This document shows, one piece after another, positions 1 through 7,334 of a stretch of 64,000 nt of DNA. Every line of letters begins with the position of its first letter. Position 1 is the first letter of the stretch. Under the pieces are notes generated by a model, which saw only the letters and a program-made list of their open reading frames with translations, was not told the origin of the DNA and made no database searches. Made by a program: the position numbers and the translations under genes. The stretch lies in NCBI RefSeq assembly GCF_006334915.2, contig NZ_VDMA02000003.1:62001-126000 (forward strand). Reading direction: 5' to 3'. This DNA comes from Microbispora catharanthi (GTDB taxonomy: Bacteria; Actinomycetota; Actinomycetes; Streptosporangiales; Streptosporangiaceae).

Positions 1-231
1 TCGAGAGCGCGCGCCGCGGCGCAGGGGTCGCCGTACGTGCGTGCCGTGGTCACGCGCTCATCCTACTCATCCCGGAGCAGATGCTTGCTTTCCCGTAGTC
101 CGGCGGTGGGTGAGGCGGTGACGGTCCGCCACAGCCTCACCCACAAAGGCGTCAGCCGGGCATCCCGGCCCGGCAGCTGTGATACGCCGTCACCGCGAAC
201 AGGGCCCGTACGGCGCGCTCCTCGACCGGCC
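1..231. other. Non-coding left edge
   Basis: I see no convincing gene here. Open frames crossing this stretch run antisense to the reductase that follows and have no homology I recognise. The only structured element is the inverted repeat listed separately at 106-144. Confidence 0.5.
106..144. terminator. Inverted repeat, probable terminator
   Basis: GTGGGTGAGGC (106-116) is perfectly complementary to GCCTCACCCAC (134-144), an 11-bp stem with a 17-nt loop. It lies about 90 bp downstream of the minus-strand reductase that ends at 232, so it could end that transcript. There is no clear T-run. Confidence 0.45.
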
Positions 232-1119
232 TCATATGGCCGCGTGCCCGAGGAACGCCGCCGCGTGGACGCGGGCGAACTCGGCGAAGCTCGTGGGCCG
301 CACTCCGAAGGTCCGGTGGGTTTCCAGCCGCACGTGGGACTCGGGTCGCCGCCCGCGCTCGGCGAACAGCTCCCTCAGGATCCGGATGGACGGTTCGGGC
401 ATCCCCGCCTCTGCGCACTCGCGCAGCTTGTCCTCCAGGGGCAGCTCCACATGACGGAAGGCGGTTCCCGTCGCCGCCGAGATGTGCTCGACGACCTCCT
501 TCATCGTCAGCGCCTCCGGCCCGGTCATGTCGTACGCCCTGCCCTCGTGGCCGTCGGAGTTCAGCAGCGCGACCGCGACCTTCGCGACGTCCTCGATGGC
601 GACGGGCGACAGCCTGCTGTCGCCGATGGACATGCGCAGCTCCCGCCGATGCGGATCCACGCCCGTGAGGGTGCCGGGCAGGTAGAACTCCATGAACTGG
701 CTCGGGCGCAGATGGGTCCAGGCCAGGCCGGAGGCCTCGAGGTGGCGCTCGATCTCCAGATGCTCGTGCGTCCCGATGAAGCTGTCGGGATCGAACCCGA
801 CGCCGGACTCCTTTCCGGAGTACTTCACGATGTGCGGCACGCCCGCGGCCTTGGCCGCGTCGATGAAGGTGCACTGCGTCTCCACCATCCGCTCCCTCGG
901 GGAGGAGATCATGAGCACGCGCTCCACGCCGCGCAGGGCGGCCGTCAGGGTCTCGGGGCGCAGCATGTCGCCCTCGACCAGTTCCACACCCGGCAGCCCG
1001 TGGAGTTTCCGGGCCTTGTCCGGGTTCCTGACCAGCGCTCGGACGGGAGCGTTCTGCCGGGCGAACTCCTGGACGACGATCGATCCACTGAGCCCCGTGG
1101 CTCCGGTGACAAGAATCAT
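232..1119 (-). CDS. NmrA-like NAD(P)-binding reductase
   Basis: A 295-residue single-domain Rossmann protein of the atypical short-chain dehydrogenase (NmrA/YtfG-like quinone reductase) type. The dinucleotide-binding glycine motif TGATGLSG is at residues 5-12, just after the start. The family also typically has a KYSG-type segment mid-protein, present here before a histidine- and glutamate-rich stretch. Members bind NAD(P)H and act as quinone or flavonoid reductases, or as redox sensors; the substrate cannot be read from sequence. The start at 1119 was chosen over an ATG 69 nt upstream because it puts the beta-strand directly before the glycine motif, as in the family. It is monocistronic, with an AT-rich upstream region. 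Confidence 0.85.
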   Translation of the reverse strand: MILVTGATGLSGSIVVQEFARQNAPVRALVRNPDKARKLHGLPGVELVEGDMLRPETLTAALRGVERVLMISSPRERMVETQCTFIDAAKAAGVPHIVKYSGKESGVGFDPDSFIGTHEHLEIERHLEASGLAWTHLRPSQFMEFYLPGTLTGVDPHRRELRMSIGDSRLSPVAIEDVAKVAVALLNSDGHEGRAYDMTGPEALTMKEVVEHISAATGTAFRHVELPLEDKLRECAEAGMPEPSIRILRELFAERGRRPESHVRLETHRTFGVRPTSFAEFARVHAAAFLGHAAI

Positions 1120-1417
1120 GGCTACGACGCTAGTACCAACAGCTACAGAAAAACAAGTAACTAGTCTTGAATGTGTAGCATCATGCAAACCGGCGAGGAC
1201 AAGCGATGGGAAGAGGACCGATGGGCGGAAGTGATCGGTAGGACGCGCACGACCGGAGCGCTACGCGGTTTCCCGCCCGGATCGGGGGTACGGCGTTACG
1301 CGGTCAGGGTGGCCGGGGTTGCACACGCGCCGTCGAGCCGTCCCGACCCACAGGCGGTGCCGGGGTTCCCTCCGGCCGCCCGGAAAATCCGTCCCCCATT
1401 GGTGAAGGAGCATTTCA

Positions 1418-1699
1418 ATGCTGACGCTGACCGACAACGCCGTCATGGCGATTCGTGATCTGACCGTCGGTGAGAACATTCCCGACCATGCGGGCCTGCG
1501 GCTGGCGGCGAAGCCCGGCACGGAAGCCGCGCTCGAACTGTCTCTGGTGAGTGCGCCGCAGGCCGGCGACCAGGTGATCGAGAAGGCGGACACCCGGGTC
1601 TTCGTCGAGGCGGGGGTGGCACCCGCGCTCGACGACAAGACGCTCGACGCCGAGATCGGCGCGGAGGGGGAGCACACCTTCAAGCTCATGCGCCGGTAG
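1418..1699 (+). CDS. HesB/IscA-like protein without cysteines
   Basis: A 93-residue protein with the HesB/IscA fold pattern: an N-terminal LTLTDNAVMAIRDL helix, a central LRLAAKPG strand, and a C-terminal segment on the pattern of DKTLDAEIG. A GAAGGAG ribosome-binding site precedes the ATG at a suitable distance. True A-type iron-sulfur carriers use three cysteines, one central and two at the C-terminus; this protein contains none, so cluster binding in the usual way is not expected. Cysteine-poor homologues of this length are, as I recall, common in actinobacteria, and their role is not established. It appears monocistronic. Confidence 0.7.
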   Translation: MLTLTDNAVMAIRDLTVGENIPDHAGLRLAAKPGTEAALELSLVSAPQAGDQVIEKADTRVFVEAGVAPALDDKTLDAEIGAEGEHTFKLMRR

Positions 1700-1820
1700 A
1701 TCCGCCTCTCCAGCGGTACGACACCGCGGCCCGAGTCGTGCGGGCCCGCAGGTCGTCCGGCATCAGACCAGCCGGCGGCTTCAGCGCGGGCTCGCATCGG
1801 GTCGTCACGGCGAACGGGTG

Positions 1821-2576
1821 TCAGGCCCCGCCGGTCACCTTGATGGCCTGTCCGGTGATGCCGGTGTTGGCGGCCGAGCCCAGATAGACGACGGCGCCCG
1901 CGACCTCGGCGGCGTCGAGCAGGCGGCCGATCGGAGCCCGCGCGCTGTAGTGCCCGCCTGCCTGCTCGACCATCGCGACGTTGGTCTCGGTCCTGGTGAA
2001 GCCGGGCATGACGACGTTGGACAGGATGTCGCCGTCCTTCCCGAGCCCGAACGCGGCGGACCTGCTGAAACCGTGCAGCGCCGCCTTGGCGGCGCCGTAG
2101 TACTCCCCACCGGGCATGCCGTCGACCGCGATGCTCGACGAGATGTGCACCATCCGGCCCCATCCGCGCTCTCGCATCGACGGGACGACCGCCCGGCTGA
2201 GCCGGAGCGCGCCCTCGACGTTGGCCCGGATCACCTTCTGCCACCTCTCGTCGGGCACGGCGTCGAAGGGGAGGTCCCCATCCGGCTCGGTGGCGCCCCA
2301 GTGCACGGCGTTGTTGACCAGCACGTCGATCCGGCCGGACCATCCGAGCACGCTCTCGACCAGGCCGCGGGCCGCTTCGTCGTCGTCCAGCTCGTACGGA
2401 GCGACGAGCGAGCGTCCGCCGATCTCCTTGGCGAGCTGCTCCGCGCCCGCCTGGGAGCGGTGATAGGCGAGCACCACGTCGGCCCCTTCGGCGGCGAACC
2501 CACGGGCGATCTCGCGCCCGATGCCGCCGGAGGCTCCCGTCACGATGACCGTACGGCCGCTGAGTCCCAGATCCAT
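1821..2576 (-). CDS. Short-chain dehydrogenase/reductase (FabG-like)
   Basis: A 251-residue classical SDR. The cofactor motif TGASGGIG is at residues 13-20, NNA at 88-90, the catalytic serine lies in HISSS near 136-138, and YxxxK is at Y150/K154, so the full catalytic set is present. It would reduce a carbonyl or oxidise an alcohol with NAD(P)(H), in the style of 3-oxoacyl-ACP reductase; the substrate is unknown. The start at 2576 is preceded by AGGAG and begins right before the Rossmann motif. The gene is divergent from the Xre/MmyB-type regulator at 2715, which may control it from the 138-bp shared intergenic region. Confidence 0.9.
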   Translation of the reverse strand: MDLGLSGRTVIVTGASGGIGREIARGFAAEGADVVLAYHRSQAGAEQLAKEIGGRSLVAPYELDDDEAARGLVESVLGWSGRIDVLVNNAVHWGATEPDGDLPFDAVPDERWQKVIRANVEGALRLSRAVVPSMRERGWGRMVHISSSIAVDGMPGGEYYGAAKAALHGFSRSAAFGLGKDGDILSNVVMPGFTRTETNVAMVEQAGGHYSARAPIGRLLDAAEVAGAVVYLGSAANTGITGQAIKVTGGA

Positions 2577-2714
2577 TCCAATGCTCCTGACGACGGTGGA
2601 AACCTTGAGCAGGGCCAAGGATCCGGCGACAGGAACCACCGGAGGGAGACCGGGCCGAGACTGGCCCCCGCAGGGCCACGATCGGAAACGAAGCCACTCG
2701 GTAGCCTGCGAATC

Positions 2715-3575
2715 GTGAGCGACAACACTCTGGGCGAGTTCCTGCGGGCCCGCCGCGAGGCCGTCACCCCCGCAGAGGTCGGGCTACCCGGCGGCGGCCG
2801 GCGCCGCACCCCCGGCCTTCGCCGTTCCGAACTGGCCACGCTCGCCGGGATCAGCGTCGAATACCTCATCCGGCTCGAGCAGGGGCGTGACCGTCACCCC
2901 TCGGTGCCCGTGCTCGCCGCCCTCGCCGACGCGTTGCGCCTGTCCGCCGACGAGCGACTCCATCTGCTCCATCACTTCAAGGCGGCCGATGGTGCCGGCC
3001 GGCTCGTCGGCCCGTGCCAGGGGCCGCCCGCGCAGTCGGTCCGTCCCACCGTCCGGGCACTGCTCGACCGGCTCGAACCGGCCCCGGCATTGGTGGTCAA
3101 CCGGCTCGGTGACGTGCTCGCCCACACGAACGGCTACGAGCGACTCGCCGGCCCCATCGGATTGCTGGACCGCCGGCCGCCCAACCTGGTGCGGTACGTC
3201 TTCGCCGACCCCCGGGCCAGAGCCGCGTATCCCGAGTGGGACCGGGTCGCCGACGAGCGGCTCGCCGGGCTGAAACTGGGGGTTTCCCGCGAGGACCCGC
3301 ACGTCGAGCACCTCGTCGACGAACTGACCCTCGCCGTCGGCGCCCCCTTCACCGACCGGTTGACGACTCCGCCCGGCCCGTCCAGGCGCACCGGCATCGA
3401 ACGGCTGACGCATCCGGAGGCGGGCGAACTACGTCTGGCCTATGAAACCCTCGGCCTGTCCGACGACGACAACCAACTCCTGATCGCCTACCTCCCCGCG
3501 GACGACGCCACCGCCGCCAGGCTCGACCACCTCACCGGCCGCCACCCCGGCGCCCTTCGCGCCGTCACCGGCTGA
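2715..3575 (+). CDS. Xre-family regulator with MmyB-like ligand-binding domain
   Basis: A 286-residue transcription factor. Residues ~1-90 form the helix-turn-helix, with the characteristic TPGLRRSELATLAGIS, then YLIRLEQGRDRHPS and VLAALADALRL. The remainder is the MmyB-like domain (ALVVNRLGDVLAHTNGY, then NLVRYVFADPRARAAYPEW), a PAS-like fold reported to bind fatty-acid-type ligands. In actinobacteria such regulators usually sit divergent from a single SDR they repress, which is the arrangement here (SDR start at 2576). The GTG at 2715 starts the protein shortly before the HTH; longer in-frame extensions have no homology. Confidence 0.9.
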   Translation: MSDNTLGEFLRARREAVTPAEVGLPGGGRRRTPGLRRSELATLAGISVEYLIRLEQGRDRHPSVPVLAALADALRLSADERLHLLHHFKAADGAGRLVGPCQGPPAQSVRPTVRALLDRLEPAPALVVNRLGDVLAHTNGYERLAGPIGLLDRRPPNLVRYVFADPRARAAYPEWDRVADERLAGLKLGVSREDPHVEHLVDELTLAVGAPFTDRLTTPPGPSRRTGIERLTHPEAGELRLAYETLGLSDDDNQLLIAYLPADDATAARLDHLTGRHPGALRAVTG

Positions 3576-3620
3576 CGATCTCAGCGCTATCGTCGAAGAG
3601 CATCGAGGGGAGGCGGCACG

Positions 3621-4145
3621 GTGAGCGCACTTGAGGTACGGCTGCGGCCGGTGACAGAGGACGATCTCGCCATGTTCCGGCGTTTCGTCACCGAGCCGGG
3701 ACTGATCGGCCTCGACTGGGCGGGATTCCGCGACGCCCAGGCCCCGGCGCGACGCTTCGCCGTCGACGGCTATCTGGGCATGGACGACAGCAGGGTCATC
3801 GTCGAGGCCGGCGGCACGGCCGCGGGCATGATGAGCTGGTCGGCCCGAGGGTTCGGGGTCTCCCGATACTGGGAGATAGGGATCGCCCTGCTGCCGGACT
3901 GGCGTGGCCGTGGCATCGGCTGGCGCGCTCAGGCGATGCTGTGCGACTACCTGTTCACCCACACCCCGGTCGAGCGCATCCAGGCGTTCACCCATCCGGA
4001 GAACATCGCGGAGCAGAAGTCGCTGGAGAAGGCCGGCTTCAGGCTGGAGGGCGTCTTACGCGCGGTGGAGTTCCTCCGCGGTCAGTGGCGCGACGGCTGG
4101 ATGTACAGCAGGCTGCGCAGCGATCCTTACCCGCCGAATCCGTGA
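3621..4145 (+). CDS. GNAT acetyltransferase (RimJ/RimL type)
   Basis: A 174-residue GCN5-related N-acetyltransferase. It opens with the usual LRPVTEDDL strand, and the acetyl-CoA-binding loop follows IGIALLPDWRGRGIG (motif Q/RxxGxG/A). The C-terminal half has ERIQAFTHPENIAEQKSLEKAGF, the RimJ/L-type segment in which a neighbouring-residue Asn-x-x-S motif precedes 'EKAGF'. It likely acetylates an amine on a small molecule or a protein N-terminus. A GAGGGGAGG element precedes the GTG start. It lies 45 bp after the Xre/MmyB gene on the same strand and could be co-transcribed. Confidence 0.88.
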   Translation: MSALEVRLRPVTEDDLAMFRRFVTEPGLIGLDWAGFRDAQAPARRFAVDGYLGMDDSRVIVEAGGTAAGMMSWSARGFGVSRYWEIGIALLPDWRGRGIGWRAQAMLCDYLFTHTPVERIQAFTHPENIAEQKSLEKAGFRLEGVLRAVEFLRGQWRDGWMYSRLRSDPYPPNP

Positions 4146-4287
4146 GCGGACCGGGACCGCGGACGGTCGCGACGCCGCCGGCGCCTCTCAGGCGGGCCTT
4201 GTCTTCTCGGGCGACTTCACCGCGGTGACTGTCGGGGAGCGGTTCGAGGCCGAGCGGCGACCGCCGCTGCCCCGCCTCCTGATCGGG

Positions 4288-4713
4288 CTACGAGCCTTCC
4301 GACCAGAACAGCTGCAGGCGAGCAAGCGCCTCGTCCCTCGACATCCGGGCGACCTCGGCATCCGTAAGCCCCACTCGGTGAATGAGGAGGTGCACGAGAT
4401 CCGCGGGAAGAGCCTCTAGCGGCGCCTGAGGGCCTCCTCTATCAGGAACGACCCCGTCCCGGACGCAGCCCCAGAACTCCTCCTCGGAGACCTGGAGCTG
4501 GTCCCGCAGGATGTGAGCCCAAAGGCTGGGCCCGTAAGTCGTGCGGTCAGGTGGATGTGAGATTCGCGTCCGGAGGATGCCGCCCGTTGGAAGGTCGAAC
4601 TCGTACGTGACGTGGTGAGTGCCCGTCCGTCCCCTGGCATCCCGGATTCGTCGCCAGCCTTCGTTCTTGCAGAAGCGCTCGTGATCCTCCCGGGTCGGCT
4701 GCGGCCACGTCAT
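4288..4713 (-). CDS. HicA-like toxin candidate of a toxin-antitoxin pair
   Basis: A 141-residue protein of an actinobacterial family often labelled 'cytotoxic translational repressor of toxin-antitoxin stability system'. Residues ~20-70 read GWRRIRDARGRTGTHH, then a strand, then TRISHPPDRTTYGPSLWAHILRDQL. This resembles the HicA layout, in which a Gly-Ser/Thr-His-His segment carries the catalytic histidine (here H33/H34) of an mRNA interferase. The C-terminal ~70 residues are extra relative to HicA. The ATG at 4713 overlaps the stop of the upstream antitoxin-like gene as ATGA, so translation is probably coupled. The toxin role is inferred from family and context, not shown. Confidence 0.7.
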   Translation of the reverse strand: MTWPQPTREDHERFCKNEGWRRIRDARGRTGTHHVTYEFDLPTGGILRTRISHPPDRTTYGPSLWAHILRDQLQVSEEEFWGCVRDGVVPDRGGPQAPLEALPADLVHLLIHRVGLTDAEVARMSRDEALARLQLFWSEGS

Positions 4714-5123
4714 GGAGCCACCCCGGTCAGCCACTCCCGTAGCTGATTGGCGCTGCTCAGGCAGATCATCTGCACCAGACCCCAGTTGTCCCGGTGGTTA
4801 GGCGCGTCCAACAGGTGATCCTGCCAGTCCTCGGCGTACTCCCGAAGCGCGTCGATCATCTCGTCGATGGCCTCGTCGAACGTTGATCCGTCCGCGGCCA
4901 CGGGCAATCCTGGAATGAAGACCGACCATCCGCCATCCTCGGCCACCACTTGGGCATTGGATGGGCAGATTCGGGCCAGGAAGTAACGGAGGCGCTCGCC
5001 GTCCACCACAGCAGCAGTCCGGTCATCACGGCTGACGGTAGCGCTCCGGCCCCGCTCCGCCGCGTCGAGAAGCTCCTTCAGCTTCGCGCGGGCCTCCGTG
5101 TAGCTGGCGAAATGCACTCCCAT
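4710..5123 (-). CDS. Antitoxin-like protein, Phd-like N-terminus plus HicB-like C-terminus
   Basis: A 137-residue protein. Residues 1-50 look like a Phd/YefM DNA-binding module (SYTEARAKLKELLDAAERGR, then a strand ending in AAVVDGERL). Residues ~57-105 look like a HicB half: a V-x-x-EDGGWSVFIPGLPVAADGST strand pair followed by FDEAIDEMIDALREYA. In TA loci the antitoxin binds both the operator and the toxin, which fits an upstream position, the ATGA overlap with the HicA-like gene and a promoter flanked by repeats. A GAAGGGGA site precedes the ATG at 5123. Confidence 0.72.
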   Translation of the reverse strand: MGVHFASYTEARAKLKELLDAAERGRSATVSRDDRTAAVVDGERLRYFLARICPSNAQVVAEDGGWSVFIPGLPVAADGSTFDEAIDEMIDALREYAEDWQDHLLDAPNHRDNWGLVQMICLSSANQLREWLTGVAP

Positions 5124-5146
5124 ACCAATCCCCTTCGCTCTCCCCC

Positions 5147-5190
5147 AGTATCAGATCTGCCTACAAGTACGTCAAGTACCTGAAGTACTT
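5147..5190 (-). promoter_or_regulatory. Promoter with three GTACTT iterons upstream of the TA-like operon
   Basis: On the minus strand, TTGACG (5175-5170) and GATACT (5152-5147) are separated by exactly 17 bp, a near-consensus sigma-70 type promoter 24 bp upstream of the antitoxin ATG. Three consecutive 9-bp units of the form A-N-GTACTT-(C/G) occupy 5190-5164 and cover the -35 box. This arrangement suggests autorepression by the antitoxin, as is usual for TA operons. Confidence 0.7.
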
Positions 5191-5279
5191 GCCAGGCGAT
5201 CGACCTACGGCTGACCTGGGTCCTTCGGTACGAGCACGTCGTGGGCATCAACCCACAACGGTGAACGGCGTTTCGGCAC

Positions 5280-6089
5280 TCAGGCTGCGCGATGCTCGTC
5301 CACTCGGTCGAGCCATTCGGCGATGAGCGCGGTGAGCAGCCCGGCCTGCTCGTGCGGCAGCGCGTGGCCGGCCCGGTCCAGGACGGCGTACGTGGCACGC
5401 GGATACCGCTCCACCAGCTCCCAAGCGCCGGCGTACCCCGCCGTGGCGTCCTGGCGCCCGGTGAGGATCAGAGTCGGGCCCGTGTACGGCGGCGCGTCCC
5501 CGGAAGCGTCGCTCAGCCGCCACTGATCGGACATCCGCCCGAGGCCGTCCCAGTCGACGAGGGGCAGGGCCGGAGCCACGTACTCCCGGAACCGCTTCAC
5601 AGTGGCGGGCGTCTGCACGACGAAGTAGTCCCGGAACTGGGCCTGCTCGGCCGGATCCAGGGCTTCGGCCACGTCGACCGAGGCGTGCAGCACCGCGTGC
5701 GGGGGCACGTCACGCGACTCCTCGCCGATGGGGCAGATCAGCGCCAGGCCCGCGACCTGGGCCGGGCGTCGGGCGGCGACGCCCCCGGCCAGATACCCGC
5801 CGAACGAATGGCCGACGATCGCGAACCGCTGATCGCCGACAACGGCGTCGATCAGGCCGAGCACGAGATCGAGGACATCGTCAGAGCCACGGAACCAGTC
5901 CGGCACCGGAGTGCGCCCCATGCCGGGCAGGTCCGGGTAGACGCGCCGATAACCAGGCCGGTCGCGGAAGACCGGCTCCAAGGCGCCGACCATCTCGCGA
6001 TGGTCCACCCCCGATCCGTGTAACACCAGAACGGGAAGCCCGTCGCCGTGCTCGACGAAATGCACCGGTAAGCCGCTGATCTCTTCCAT
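5280..6089 (-). CDS. Alpha/beta hydrolase
   Basis: A 269-residue alpha/beta-hydrolase. The oxyanion HGSG is at residues 24-27, the nucleophile elbow GHSFGG places the serine at 95, an acidic residue follows LILTGRQD near 219, and the catalytic histidine lies in DRAGHALPHEQ near 246. The triad looks intact, so an esterase, lipase or related hydrolytic activity is expected; the substrate is unknown. No signal peptide, so cytoplasmic. It lies 13 bp downstream of the acetyltransferase gene at 6103-6663 and is probably co-transcribed with it. Confidence 0.9.
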   Translation of the reverse strand: MEEISGLPVHFVEHGDGLPVLVLHGSGVDHREMVGALEPVFRDRPGYRRVYPDLPGMGRTPVPDWFRGSDDVLDLVLGLIDAVVGDQRFAIVGHSFGGYLAGGVAARRPAQVAGLALICPIGEESRDVPPHAVLHASVDVAEALDPAEQAQFRDYFVVQTPATVKRFREYVAPALPLVDWDGLGRMSDQWRLSDASGDAPPYTGPTLILTGRQDATAGYAGAWELVERYPRATYAVLDRAGHALPHEQAGLLTALIAEWLDRVDEHRAA

Positions 6090-6102
6090 ACCGCCAACTT
6101 AA

Positions 6103-6663
6103 TCAAGCAGCCAGCCATTGCTCTCGGGTGATCGCGTACTCCACTTCGCCGAGATCACTGCCGGGGAGCGGTTCCTCCCAGTCCATGTGGAACGTACGGA
6201 CGTGCTGCATGCCGATCGCGGTCATCGTCGCGCGGGAGGCGGCGTTGACCGCCATGGTTTCGGCGAAGATGCGGACCAGTCGAAGATCTTCGAATCCGTG
6301 GCGAAGGAGCTCGCGGGCTCCCTCGCTGCCCAAGCCTTGGCGCCAGCAGCGTCGCAGGAGCCGGTATCCGAGTTCGGCCTGTCCTTCGACCGGGCCTTGG
6401 TCGGCACGCGTGGGTGGCTCCAGAAGCCACCAGCCGACGAACCGCCCATCCACGAAACCGACCCAGAAGCCGAGCCCCGCGACGCCGTCCGCGGCGGCGA
6501 GCCTCTGACGATGGAGAACCTCCACCTCTTCACGGCTACGTGCACGCCCGGTGAGGTAACGCATGACCTCAGGATCGGCGTCGAGTTCGATCTCGTGCTC
6601 GAGGTGTTCGTCGGACAGCGGAACAAGCGTGATGCGGTCGGTCCGCAGTATCGGCTGAGACAT
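6103..6663 (-). CDS. GNAT acetyltransferase (RimJ/RimL type)
   Basis: A 186-residue N-acetyltransferase beginning LRTDRITLVPLSDEHLE, with ELGYRLLRRCWRQGLGSEGA as the acetyl-CoA-binding region and AVNAASRATMTAIGM as the RimJ/L-type C-terminal segment. It is distinct in sequence from the acetyltransferase at 3621. The family modifies ribosomal protein N-termini, antibiotics or other amines, and the target here cannot be assigned. It is the first gene of a two-gene unit with the alpha/beta hydrolase (13-bp gap). Confidence 0.88.
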   Translation of the reverse strand: MSQPILRTDRITLVPLSDEHLEHEIELDADPEVMRYLTGRARSREEVEVLHRQRLAAADGVAGLGFWVGFVDGRFVGWWLLEPPTRADQGPVEGQAELGYRLLRRCWRQGLGSEGARELLRHGFEDLRLVRIFAETMAVNAASRATMTAIGMQHVRTFHMDWEEPLPGSDLGEVEYAITREQWLAA

Positions 6664-6728
6664 GGGGGCGATTGTCCCGCCTGAGCCACAAGCCGGTCAT
6701 TCGCTTTTCCCGTGGCCGCGATGACGCT

Positions 6729-7334
6729 TCAGAGCCAGCCGTGCTCGTCGGCTATCAGCGCGGCCTCGGCGCGGGTGCTCGCTCCCGTTTTGCCGATCGC
6801 CGCCGACAGGTGGTTGCGCACGGTCCCGGCCGACAGGTGCAGGCTCCGTGCTATCTCCGCCACCGTGCCGCCCTGCCGGGCCGCGCGCAGCACGTCGCGC
6901 TCCCGGGCGGTCAGCGGGCTCGACCCGCTGGCGAGCGACTCGGCGGCCAGAGCGGGATCGACCACGCGCAGACCCGCGTGGACCCGGCGCACGGTGTCGA
7001 CCAGGTGCTCGGGCGGCGCGTCCTTCACGACGAAGCCCGAGGCGCCGTTCTCCATGGCACGGGCGAAGTAGCCCGGCCGCCCGAAGGTCGTACAGATCAC
7101 CACCCGGCAGGACGGAAGCGCGGCGCGCAGGTCGGCGGTGACCTCCAAGCCGTCCCTGCCCGGCATCTGCACGTCCAGCAACGCCACGTCCGGCCGGCTG
7201 CGCCGCGCCGCTTCGACGACCTCCTCGCCCGAGCCGACCTGGGCCACCACCTCGATGTCGGGCTCCAGCGCGAGCATCGCCGCCAGCGCTCCGCGTACGA
7301 GCGCCTGGTCGTCGGCGAGCAACACCCTGATCAT
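6729..7334 (-). CDS. NarL/LuxR-type response regulator
   Basis: A 201-residue response regulator. The acidic pair is D8/D9, the phospho-acceptor D54 (LLDVQMPG), and the conserved lysine lies in FVVKD near 104. The C-terminal LuxR HTH reads LTARERDVLRAARQGGTVAEIARSLHLSAGTVRNHLS. Its ATG overlaps the stop of the upstream histidine kinase gene as ATGA, so the two form a coupled pair. As the last gene of a four-gene operon with an ABC exporter, it probably controls that transporter. Confidence 0.93.
   Translation of the reverse strand: MIRVLLADDQALVRGALAAMLALEPDIEVVAQVGSGEEVVEAARRSRPDVALLDVQMPGRDGLEVTADLRAALPSCRVVICTTFGRPGYFARAMENGASGFVVKDAPPEHLVDTVRRVHAGLRVVDPALAAESLASGSSPLTARERDVLRAARQGGTVAEIARSLHLSAGTVRNHLSAAIGKTGASTRAEAALIADEHGWL

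Noticed and set aside
1171-1458. A small plus-strand open frame before the HesB-like gene
   Set aside because: No ribosome-binding site, no recognisable sequence, and it overlaps the start of the better supported gene.
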